Shown here piece by piece: positions 36,290-43,817 of a stretch of DNA of 64,000 nucleotides. The notes beneath the pieces are model-generated. The model ran no database searches. It had not been told where the DNA came from and saw only the letters and a list, made by a program, of their open reading frames with translations. The stretch lies in contig NZ_PYGE01000004.1 of the NCBI RefSeq assembly GCF_003014555.1, positions 186,001-250,000 of the forward strand. The letters are read 5' to 3'. The translations under genes were made by a program, and so were the position numbers. Source of the DNA: Haloactinopolyspora alba. GTDB taxonomy: Bacteria; Actinomycetota; Actinomycetes; Jiangellales; Jiangellaceae. Position 1 is the first letter of the stretch, and each line of letters starts with the position of its first letter.

Positions 36290-36321
36290 ACGCTAAACCT
36301 TGGAGCGCGGTCCAACCTCAA
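36290..36321 (-). promoter_or_regulatory. MerR-type promoter of merR
   Basis: On the minus strand, -35 TTGAGG (36321-36316) and -10 TAGCGT (36295-36290) are 20 nt apart, longer than normal and typical of MerR-activated promoters. The spacer holds the dyad TTGGA-CCGCGC-TCCAA. The -10 ends 6 nt before ATG 36283, so the mRNA should be leaderless. Confidence 0.8.
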
Positions 36322-36356
36322 GCCCGTGACGGACTGGAGCGAAGGTGAATCTTCCT

Positions 36357-36971
36357 ATGTGTCCCGTACGACGCGGTAGCTGAGGTGGGTGACCCGGTTG
36401 CCGTGGCGGATCGTCGGGTTGTCCAGCCGCACCGGCGCCGAGGCCAGGTTCGCGAAGTACGAGGTCCCGGAACCGAGCGGTGGTCATGTTGACCTGCGCC
36501 GTCAGTTCGACGGTCGTGGAGTGATCGGCGCCGGCGCGGATCGACACGCGCACCACGAGCTGCCCGTCGTCGACTTCCCGCATGATGCCGGTGAAGCTCC
36601 TCTCGTATGTCTCACCTGCTGGGATGGTGACTTCGGTGTCGAGCGTGTTGTCGTCGCCGAGAAGCTCGGGGTGCCAGTTCACGTTCCAGGCCGCGTCCTT
36701 CAGCGTGAGTGGGCCGAGCTCCGTCTCGCCTGCGTTGGTCAGTGTCAGCGACAGAGTGACGCGATCGCCGGCGTCGTAGGTCTCGCTGTCCAGAGAGGCG
36801 TCGACCTCGAGGTTCGCCAACGGCCCCTCGTCGGGTTGCCGACGGCTCCGGTTCAGCTCCGGTCGTCTCTTCGGCATGTCCCGCGACGGGTGCCACCGCA
36901 CCGCTCAGCACGATCATGACTGTCAGCGCCGCGCCCCGGGCGAACAGCCGCTTCGTCCCCTTGGCCTGCAT
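36357..36971 (-). pseudogene. Frameshifted gene for a secreted CARDB/DUF11-like protein
   Basis: Three reading-frame segments on the minus strand together make one plausible protein. ATG 36971 starts a signal peptide (LFARGAALTVMIVLSGAVAP, cleavage near GHA-EE). Near 36840 the sense shifts to another frame coding a beta-rich domain (GPLANLEVDASLDSETYDAG, VTLSLTLTNAGETELGPLTL, EVTIPAGETYERSFTGI). Near 36470 it shifts back to the first frame for the end (YFANLASAPVRLDNP, VTHLSYRVVRDT) and TAG at 36359-36357. The two shifts cancel out, so this is either a decayed gene or two sequencing errors. The native function is unknown. Confidence 0.7.
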
Positions 36972-37114
36972 CAGAACCCCCAGCCGCTCGAACAAGCCAG
37001 AAAACGGACACGCTACACATCGGCCGACACCGTGACCACCCCTTCGTCGCGGTGTCCCGGCGAGTCGGTTCCGGTGAGGTGCGGTCGGCGCGGTCGAGGC
37101 ACCAGGATGGCGCC

Positions 37115-38314
37115 ATGACGTTGTTGCTGTCGTACTCGGCCGTCCTGCTGCTCGCCGTTCTGGTCTCGGCGTTCGCGCACCGCACCGTGCTGTCGACCGC
37201 GGTCCTGTTCCTGGCGGCCGGGTTCGTGCTGGGCGATGGCGTCACCGGCGTCCTGGAGCTGCAGCCGGCGGATCCGCTGGTGGCCACGCTGGCCGAGCTG
37301 GCGCTGTTCGCGGTCCTGTTCACCGACGGCATGCGGGTCGGCTGGAACGACCTGACGTCGGCGTGGCGGCTGCCCGGACGTGCCCTGGGCTGGGGAATGC
37401 CGCTGACGCTGCTGATCACGGCCGTGCTGGCACACTTCGTGGCAGGGTTGGACTGGCCGGAGGCGCTACTGGTCGGTGCCGTCCTGGCGCCCACCGACCC
37501 GGTCTTTGCGGCCGCACTGGTCGGCAACGAGAAGGTTCCGCAGCGCCTGCGCAGATTGCTGAACGTGGAATCCGGGGTGAACGACGGCCTGGCTCTGCCG
37601 TTCGTCATCGTGCTGTTGGAGATCACTCAGGACTCCAGTGACCTGCATCTCGGCAAGCTGGGCTCCGAACTGGCGATCGGGCTGGCGATCGGTGTCGGCG
37701 TCCCGTGGGTGGCGATCCGGCTCGAGCGCACGCGGTGGTTCGCGGCCGCCAGCGACTACCAGGCGATCAACGCGGTGGCGATCGGTCTGCTGGTGTTCGC
37801 GCTCGGCGAGGCCACGCACGGGAACCTGTTCCTGGCCGCGTTCGCCGCCGGTGTCACGGTCGCGACCATCGGCCAGCGCGAGAAGGAGGCCTTCCACGAG
37901 TTCGGTGAGCTGGTCGCCGAGCTGCTGAAGCTCGTGGCGCTGCTGGCGTTCGGAGCGCTGATCTCGCCGTCGTTCCTGGCGGAGATCCCGTGGACGGGCT
38001 GGGTGTTCGCCGTTCTCGCGCTGGTCGTGGCACGTCCGGTGGCGTTGTCGGTGTCGTTCCTCGGCTCTGGACTGGGCGCGCGGGAGCAGGTGGCGGCGAT
38101 GTGGTTCGGACCGAAGGGCTTCGCGTCGGTCGTGTACGGCCTGATCGTGCTGAACTCCGGCATCGCCGCAGCCGACGAGATTTTCCACCTGGTGGCGTTG
38201 ACGATCGCCCTGTCGATCCTCGCGCACTCGTCGAGCGACGTCGTCATCGCGCGCCAGTTCGGCGAGGAACGTGAGGGCGACCGCTGGTTCAGGACGTTCC
38301 GCCGTCGCGACTGA
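37115..38314 (+). CDS. Cation:proton antiporter, CPA1 family
   Basis: This 399-residue membrane protein has about twelve helices and the CPA1 ion-binding motifs VLAPTDPVFAAALVGNEKVP (with D in TDP) and RLLNVESGVNDGLALPFVIV, close to NhaP. It ends right after the last helix with a short charged tail and no TrkA-C domain, unlike the antiporter at 22861-24366. ATG 37115 marks the first helix (LLLSYSAVLLLAVLVSAFAH); a GTG at 37052 would add a charged leader. Its 3' end overlaps the convergent gene by 26 bp. Confidence 0.87.
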   Translation: MTLLLSYSAVLLLAVLVSAFAHRTVLSTAVLFLAAGFVLGDGVTGVLELQPADPLVATLAELALFAVLFTDGMRVGWNDLTSAWRLPGRALGWGMPLTLLITAVLAHFVAGLDWPEALLVGAVLAPTDPVFAAALVGNEKVPQRLRRLLNVESGVNDGLALPFVIVLLEITQDSSDLHLGKLGSELAIGLAIGVGVPWVAIRLERTRWFAAASDYQAINAVAIGLLVFALGEATHGNLFLAAFAAGVTVATIGQREKEAFHEFGELVAELLKLVALLAFGALISPSFLAEIPWTGWVFAVLALVVARPVALSVSFLGSGLGAREQVAAMWFGPKGFASVVYGLIVLNSGIAAADEIFHLVALTIALSILAHSSSDVVIARQFGEEREGDRWFRTFRRRD

Positions 38315-39254
38315 CCCGGGCGAGGCGTGCACGCCACCAGGCTTCGCGTTCGGGGTCGCGCATCCGGTAGTTCTCCAGCGCGACGGGGTCCGGCCGGGGC
38401 GGCCTGTGCGGCACTGTCAGGGCGCCACCGACCGGGACGGACGAGTCGGCCGCGGAGACGAGGTCGCCGTCCAGCAGGGACAACGTTCCCAGCCCGCAGG
38501 CGTGCTCGAGTGTCGGCAGCGAGCCGGCCAGCGCGAGCTGCGCGGCCAGGCCGACGCTGGTCTCGAGCGCGGACGACACCACGCACGGCAGCCCGCACGC
38601 CTCCGCCACCCGCAGCGCACGGCGCACCCCACCCAGCGGCGTGCACTTGATGACCGCGACATCGGCCGCGCCTGCGACAGCGACGGCCAGCGGATCCTCC
38701 GCGCGCCGGATCGACTCGTCGGCGGCGATCGGCACGTCGACGCGGCGCCGGACGGCCGCCAGTTCGTCGATGGTCGCGCACGGCTGCTCGACGTACTCGA
38801 GGCCACCGGCCGCCCGCTCCAGCTCGCGGATGCGGGCGACGGCGGTGTCGACGTCCCACGCCGCGTTCGAGTCCACCCGGACGGCGCCGGCCGGTCCGAG
38901 CGCGGACCGGACGGCCTCGACCCGAGCGAGGTCCTCGGCCGCCGACTCGGGGTGGTCGGCGACCTTGACCTTGGCGGTGCGACAGCCCGAGGACGCCGCG
39001 AGGTGGTGCGCGCGTTCGGGGCCGACCGCGGGGACGGTGCAGTTGACCGGGACGCGATCGCGTACCGGCGGCGGCCAGTCGGCCGCGCCCTGCTCGACCG
39101 CGGTGGCCAGCCAGGGCGCGGCCACGGTGTCGTCGTACTCGGGGAACGGGCAGAACTCGCCCCACCCGGCCGGCCCTTCGACGAGCATCCCTTCGCGGAC
39201 CGTGATGCCGCGGAACCGCGTGCGCAGCGGGATCGCGTAGGTGTGCACGGTCAC
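38289..39254 (-). CDS. menC: o-Succinylbenzoate synthase (enolase superfamily)
   Basis: This 321-residue enzyme dehydrates SHCHC to o-succinylbenzoate in menaquinone synthesis. It begins HTYAIPLRTRFRGITVREG and holds the enolase-superfamily catalytic set: CRTAKVKVA (K-x-K, about residue 92), VRVDSNAAW (Asp), EYVEQPC (Glu), IAADES (Asp) and VIKCTPLGG (Lys). GTG 39254 is the favoured start: TACAGT ends 7 nt upstream, and the codon overlaps the HNH stop (GTGA). No other men gene is nearby, so a related dipeptide epimerase or NSAR activity is not fully excluded. Confidence 0.85.
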   Translation of the reverse strand: MTVHTYAIPLRTRFRGITVREGMLVEGPAGWGEFCPFPEYDDTVAAPWLATAVEQGAADWPPPVRDRVPVNCTVPAVGPERAHHLAASSGCRTAKVKVADHPESAAEDLARVEAVRSALGPAGAVRVDSNAAWDVDTAVARIRELERAAGGLEYVEQPCATIDELAAVRRRVDVPIAADESIRRAEDPLAVAVAGAADVAVIKCTPLGGVRRALRVAEACGLPCVVSSALETSVGLAAQLALAGSLPTLEHACGLGTLSLLDGDLVSAADSSVPVGGALTVPHRPPRPDPVALENYRMRDPEREAWWRARLARVSRDGGTS

Positions 39255-40612
39255 TCGGACCACTGTACGGTGCCGGGGACGGCTTCGGGATCGACGGCGT
39301 AGTGGTGTCCGGCGGGTGTCTTCCACGACGTGATGCCGTGTTCGTCGGTGTGGAGTTCGAAGCCGTGGTGGGTCCTGCCGATGTGGTGGCCTCGGTGCAA
39401 CGTCCACGTGTTGCCGGCGGAAGTCGTGCCGGCGTGTCTGTACGGCCGGATGTGGTCGATGTCGCTGCCGCGGGCGCTGCGGGTGCACGTGGGAAACCGG
39501 CACGTCCGGTCGCGGGTGGTGACGAAGTCGGCGAGATCGGCCGGCGGCGAGTACGTGGTGCGGCCGTAGTCGAGCAACCGTCCGCCGGTGGGTTCGGTGA
39601 GCAGGCGCCGCCACGTTCCCTCAGTGCTGATGCGCCGTGCGACGTCGGCGGTGATCGGACCGAACCCCTCGAGCTCTCCGGGCTGGTCGTCGGCGCCGAG
39701 GAGCGTGGTGACGCCGACGGTGACGTGCACCGCGGCGGCCCGGCGGTGCTGGACGGACAACCGGTGCTCCGGCGCGTCAGCGCACGCGGGGTTGCAACAG
39801 CCGAGGTGGCCGGTGTCGAGGCCGGTCCAGCCGAGCCCGGTGAGCAGGTCGAACCGGAGCTGTTCCAGGCCTCGCGAGTCGCCCTGGCGGCGGGTGTGCC
39901 GTGCGGCGGCGTCGACGGCGTTCCACAGCGCGGTGACGTCCTCGGCTGGGCCGACGAGCTCCAGCCGAGCCATGCCGTCGTCGCCACCGGGAGCCACCGG
40001 CTCGGGCCGTGTGACGTGTCGCCGCGCGCCCGCCCGGCGGCACCGGTCCTCGGCTGCTTCGGGGTCGGCGGCGATGACCTCGCGGCGCAAGGCGTGGTCC
40101 AGTTGAGTGCGCGTGCCACGGACGGCGACCGGCAGTACTGCCGCCTCGACTCGGCGCCGCAGGTCCGGATCGTGCAGACAGCGGGTGCGCGACACGATGA
40201 GTCGGGCCTTGTCGTCGTCGATGCGGCCGTCCTCGAGCGCGGTCAGGGTGGCCGGCAGTTCTTCGCACAGCTCCGCGGCCGTTGCCACCCGGTCTCGGGC
40301 TCGACCGGGTGACCATGTCAGTGCGAGCGAAATTTCGTCTCCTGCCGGCTCGACCGCACGATGCATGTGTCCGGCGTCCGCGTCGATCGGGCAGCGGCAG
40401 CGTTGGTACTCCGGGCGCCGCACCACCTCGGCCAGCGCCTGCGTCATCCGCGCTTCGGTGAACGCCTTCTGCCGCTCCCAGGCCGCGACGACCGCGACGA
40501 CGTCGTGGGTGGACAGTTCGCCGAGATCCAGCGTGGACAGCCATACCGCGAGCTCCGGACCCGGTGGGGTGTCGAGGGCACGTTCGAGCTCCGTACGGAT
40601 GGCATTGTTCAT
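39251..40612 (-). CDS. DUF222 / HNH endonuclease-like protein (13E12 family)
   Basis: This 453-residue protein has a long helical DUF222 region (about 1-330: LSTHDVVAVVAAWERQKAFT, GRARDRVATAAELCEELPAT) and a C-terminal HNH module (CRFPTCTRSARGSDIDHIRP, NTWTLHRGHHIGRTHHGFEL). The catalytic DIDH and the first zinc-binding CxxxxC are kept, but the usual second cysteine (LCRxHH) is histidine here (LHRGHH). GGAGG lies 4 nt before ATG 40612. A LexA-type SOS box is in its promoter, so it is probably DNA-damage-induced. Its cellular target is unknown. Confidence 0.88.
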   Translation of the reverse strand: MNNAIRTELERALDTPPGPELAVWLSTLDLGELSTHDVVAVVAAWERQKAFTEARMTQALAEVVRRPEYQRCRCPIDADAGHMHRAVEPAGDEISLALTWSPGRARDRVATAAELCEELPATLTALEDGRIDDDKARLIVSRTRCLHDPDLRRRVEAAVLPVAVRGTRTQLDHALRREVIAADPEAAEDRCRRAGARRHVTRPEPVAPGGDDGMARLELVGPAEDVTALWNAVDAAARHTRRQGDSRGLEQLRFDLLTGLGWTGLDTGHLGCCNPACADAPEHRLSVQHRRAAAVHVTVGVTTLLGADDQPGELEGFGPITADVARRISTEGTWRRLLTEPTGGRLLDYGRTTYSPPADLADFVTTRDRTCRFPTCTRSARGSDIDHIRPYRHAGTTSAGNTWTLHRGHHIGRTHHGFELHTDEHGITSWKTPAGHHYAVDPEAVPGTVQWSE

Positions 40613-40644
40613 GGGGCCTCCGCTCCCAGGTGCGTAGCGGCAGC

Positions 40645-40663
40645 TACTGTTGAAGGAACAGTA
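40645..40663. promoter_or_regulatory. Inverted repeat next to the SOS box
   Basis: TACTGTT-GAAGG-AACAGTA is a perfect 7-5-7 dyad between the SOS box and the HNH start. It includes part of the -10 region (GATACT on the minus strand, 40665-40660) and could form a hairpin at the mRNA 5' end or bind a second regulator. Confidence 0.45.
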
Positions 40664-40679
40664 TCGAACAACAGTTCGA
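40664..40679 (-). promoter_or_regulatory. LexA (SOS) box upstream of the HNH gene
   Basis: TCGAACAACAGTTCGA is a perfect match to the actinobacterial LexA consensus TCGAAC-N4-GTTCGA. It overlaps the -10 element (GATACT, minus strand) of the HNH gene and is 52 bp upstream of its ATG; the divergent regulator gene starts 104 bp away on the other side. 13E12/DUF222-HNH genes of mycobacteria are known LexA targets, which supports function. Confidence 0.85.
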
Positions 40680-40782
40680 GTCGCAACCTGGCGTCGATCC
40701 GCGGTCGGACGGGGTTTGCATGGCTGCCGCCGGTAGGAAACCTCCGTGAGCGAACCTGATCGGCGCCCGACGGCACGGCACA

Positions 40783-43650
40783 ATGACTCGGGTGGCGCCG
40801 GAGACACGACCGCAAGCCCAGGTGTCGGCCCGCGAGGCCGAGATCCTCGCCGCGCTCGGTGAGCATCTGACCAATGCGGAGATCGCCGGGCGGTTGTTCA
40901 TCTCGATCCGTACCGTCGAGAGCCACGTCTCGTCGCTGCTGCGCAAGCTCGACGTGGGTGACCGGCGCGAGCTCGCGGCCCTCGCCCGGCGGGCCGAACC
41001 CGGGGCGCGAGAGGCCGCGCCGGCGACGGAGGCGTGGCGGGCGACCGGAGCGTGGCCGGCGCTGTTGACGCCGTTCGTGGGCCGCGCACGTGAACGCGCG
41101 GACCTGGCGGCCGCGGTGAGTGACGCCCGGTTGGTGACCGCCGTCGGTCCCGGCGGCATCGGGAAGACCCGCCTGGCGCTGACGGCGGCCGACGACGTTC
41201 GTGATCGGTTCGCCGACGGTGCCTGGTACGTCGACCTGACGCCGGTCGCCGGAACGGCGATGATCGCGCCGGCGGTGGCCGCGGCGCTCGGCCTGGGCGA
41301 GCAGCCGGACCGGTCCGCACAGGACACGGTGCTCGGCTGGGTCGCCGAGCGGCAGGTCCTGATGGTCCTCGACAACTGTGAGCACGTGATCGACGGGGTG
41401 GGCGTCCTGATCGAACCGATGCTGGAGCGTGCTCCGGGGTTGACCGTGCTGGCGACCAGCAGGTCCCGGCTGATGCTGCCGTTCGAGCGGGTGTTCACGG
41501 TGCCGGGACTCTCCGTCGCGGGAGACGACGACGGCGTCGGTGACGTCGACGACGACGCGGTCGAGCTGTTCACCGCACGTGCCGCAGCCGCCGGAGCGGT
41601 CGTCGCTGACGGAGATCACGCCCGGGTCCGGGCGATCTGCCGGGGTCTGGACGGGATGCCGCTGGCGGTCGAGCTGGCCGCAGCGCGGTTGCCCACGGCC
41701 GGTCTGGACGGGCTCGAGGCCGGATTGCCGGACCGGCTGACACTGCTCAGGGGAGGTCGCAGGGCGCACGGCCGGCACGAGTCGCTGCGCTCGGCGTTGG
41801 ACTGGAGCTACGCACTGCTGGACGGACCGCTGAAGGCGTTGCTGCGCCGCGTCGCGGTGTTCGCCCGGCCGGTGCCCGCCGACGCGGTCGCGGCCGTGGC
41901 CGGATGGGACCCGGTCCGCCCCCGCGACGTGGGGCTCGGCCTGGCCGCGCTGGCCGACCACAGTCTCGTGGTGGCGCGGCCCGGTGACGGCGGGACGCGG
42001 TACGGCGTGCTGGAGACCGTCCGGCAGTACGGCGCCGAACTGCTGGCCGGCACCGGCGAGCTGGACGAGTGCCGGAGCCGTCACCTGCGCTGGTGCCTCG
42101 ACGAGGGTGCAGCCCTGCAAGCGCGCGCCGACGCCGACGCGAGCTGGCGCGCGGCGTTCGACACGCTGGCCGACGAGTTCCGCGCAGCGCTGGTATGGGG
42201 GGCGACCCCAGGTCGCGCCGACGACGCCCACGCTCTGGCGGTCCTGCTGGCGGCGCTGTGCCACCGGCGCGGAATGCCGGCCGAGGCGCAACAGCGCGGC
42301 GAGCAGGCCGCCGAACTGGCGGCGACGCACCACGATGCCGCTACCGACCTGCGTCTGGCGGCCGGCTCGGCGCGAGCGAGACTCGCCGGTGACGACGCGC
42401 TCCGCCTGCACCGTGCGGCGGCCGCCGCGGCCCGCCGAGCGGACGAGCCGCGCTTCGCGGCGTGCGAGCTCGCGCACGCCGCTGAACTGGTCGGCCGGGC
42501 GGCCGGCATCATGTCCGACCCGCCGCCGGCCGGCGCGGTCACCGAGTGGCTCGCCACCGCCCGGCACCTCGCCGGTGACGACGTGCTGGCCGGGGCGTGG
42601 ATCGCGATCAGCGAGTCGTTCGTCCACCGTGGCGACGGACCGGATACCGACGGGTTGATCGACGGCGTCGTCGACGTCGCACGGGACGCCGGCGACCCGC
42701 TGCTCGAGAGTGCCGCGCTGGACCGGTCGACGACGCTGCGGCTGGCCCGCGGCGATCTGAGCGCCGGTCTGGCCGCGGTGCTGCGGCGGACCGGGAGCCT
42801 GGCGAGCGTTCCGGCCGAAGCCGCCCAGGGGTTCGAGCTGTCCGACGCCTACGCGATGGCGTCCGACTCCGCTCTGGCCGCCGGCGAGCTCGCGCAGGCC
42901 AGGGAGATGGCCGAGCGGGCGCGTGCGCTGCCGTTCCACCGTGAGGTCGGCCATGTGCCGGCGAGTCGCTTGGTGGTGGTCACGGCGCTGGCCGGCGACT
43001 GGGAGGACGCCGTCGCGTTCGGGGAGCTGTTCCGTGACAGCTGGGAGCGGGCCGGCCGGCCGCATGTCCCGTCGCTGCGCCGTGCGGCCCTCGCGGCGGC
43101 CATGGTCCACGGGTGCCGGGGCGAGGACGACCGTCGCCGCGAGTGGCTCACCGTCGCCGAGTCGCTCGGACCGACCACTGCCCGGCCGGACGATCGACGC
43201 GTCGTCGAGCGGCTCTTCGAGTCGTCGTGGCTGTTGCACCAGGAGCGGGCCGAGGAAGCCGTCGAGTGCCTGCGGCCGAGTCCGGACACGTTCCAGGGCT
43301 GGTTCGAGGCGATCTGGCGACCCTGGTATGCCGCGCTCTGGGTCGAGTCGGCTGTTCTGGCGCGAGCTGGTGACATGGCGCGAGCTGACGACATGGCGCG
43401 AGCTGACGACATGGCCGAGCGCCTCCGGGTGGCTCGTCGAGCCGTGGCGGGCAACGCCGTCGCGGCGACGCTGGTGGACCGCACCGCGGCGCTGGCTGCC
43501 GGGGACCGTGCCGGTGTACTGGCGGCGGCCGACGCGCTGGACGCTGCGGGATGCCGCTATCAGTGGGCACGCAGCCTGGTGCTGGCCGGCGGCGCCGAGC
43601 GGGCTCGCGGTCTTGATGCCCTGCACTCGATGGGTGCCGCACCGGCCTGA
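40783..43650 (+). CDS. STAND-ATPase regulator with N-terminal LuxR HTH
   Basis: This 955-residue protein starts with a LuxR-type helix-turn-helix (SAREAEILAALGEHLTNAEI, GRLFISIRTVESHVSSLLRK, residues 15-60). A NB-ARC/AAA-like NTPase follows: Walker A GPGGIGKTRLAL (about 128), Walker B VLMVLDNCEHVID, GLDGMPLAVELAAARL and a winged helix near 340-420. Residues 430-955 are helical repeats of TPR type. ATP-driven assembly on ligand binding is typical of the class. The HTH is N-terminal, opposite to the usual LAL layout. ATG 40783 has no ribosome-binding site; GTG 40792 is 7 nt after CACAAT and could be a leaderless start. The FAD oxidoreductase downstream is a likely target. Confidence 0.85.
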   Translation: MTRVAPETRPQAQVSAREAEILAALGEHLTNAEIAGRLFISIRTVESHVSSLLRKLDVGDRRELAALARRAEPGAREAAPATEAWRATGAWPALLTPFVGRARERADLAAAVSDARLVTAVGPGGIGKTRLALTAADDVRDRFADGAWYVDLTPVAGTAMIAPAVAAALGLGEQPDRSAQDTVLGWVAERQVLMVLDNCEHVIDGVGVLIEPMLERAPGLTVLATSRSRLMLPFERVFTVPGLSVAGDDDGVGDVDDDAVELFTARAAAAGAVVADGDHARVRAICRGLDGMPLAVELAAARLPTAGLDGLEAGLPDRLTLLRGGRRAHGRHESLRSALDWSYALLDGPLKALLRRVAVFARPVPADAVAAVAGWDPVRPRDVGLGLAALADHSLVVARPGDGGTRYGVLETVRQYGAELLAGTGELDECRSRHLRWCLDEGAALQARADADASWRAAFDTLADEFRAALVWGATPGRADDAHALAVLLAALCHRRGMPAEAQQRGEQAAELAATHHDAATDLRLAAGSARARLAGDDALRLHRAAAAAARRADEPRFAACELAHAAELVGRAAGIMSDPPPAGAVTEWLATARHLAGDDVLAGAWIAISESFVHRGDGPDTDGLIDGVVDVARDAGDPLLESAALDRSTTLRLARGDLSAGLAAVLRRTGSLASVPAEAAQGFELSDAYAMASDSALAAGELAQAREMAERARALPFHREVGHVPASRLVVVTALAGDWEDAVAFGELFRDSWERAGRPHVPSLRRAALAAAMVHGCRGEDDRRREWLTVAESLGPTTARPDDRRVVERLFESSWLLHQERAEEAVECLRPSPDTFQGWFEAIWRPWYAALWVESAVLARAGDMARADDMARADDMAERLRVARRAVAGNAVAATLVDRTAALAAGDRAGVLAAADALDAAGCRYQWARSLVLAGGAERARGLDALHSMGAAPA
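43363..43416 (+). repeat. Three 18-bp tandem repeats inside the regulator gene
   Basis: Units CGAGCTGRYGACATGGCG occur at 43363, 43381 and 43399 (the last ends in C), coding ARA-GDM/DDM triplicates (ARADDM). The frame is kept, so the repeat lengthens a helical linker in the TPR region. Confidence 0.8.
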
Positions 43651-43675
43651 CGGTCCGGTGCCGGTTCGGCGCCAC

Positions 43676-43716
43676 CTCCGTGCCGGATCCGTGCTGAATC
43701 CGTGCTGAGCACGGAT
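43676..43716. promoter_or_regulatory. Three tandem 11-bp repeats with terminal dyad upstream of the oxidoreductase
   Basis: CTCCGTGCCGG (43676), ATCCGTGCTGA (43687) and ATCCGTGCTGA (43698) are consecutive 11-mers sharing TCCGTGC. The last one is also half of a perfect dyad ATCCGTGCT-G-AGCACGGAT (43698-43716). One repeat per helical turn is the arrangement bound by SARP-type and some other activators. The site is 102 bp before the FAD oxidoreductase start and 26 bp after the STAND regulator. Confidence 0.6.
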
Positions 43717-43817
43717 GCCGTCCCTCGCCGTGACATCGATCGTGGACGTGTCCTGATCGGCGTCGCCGTGTCGAATACCGGTCGCCGTGTTCGACGTCCC
43801 GGTGAAGGGAGCTCGAG

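Noticed and set aside
40609-43626. 1005-codon open frame antisense to the STAND regulator
   Set aside because: Arg/Gln/Pro-rich low-complexity product without domains; high-GC antisense frames are open by chance, and the sense strand has clear domains.
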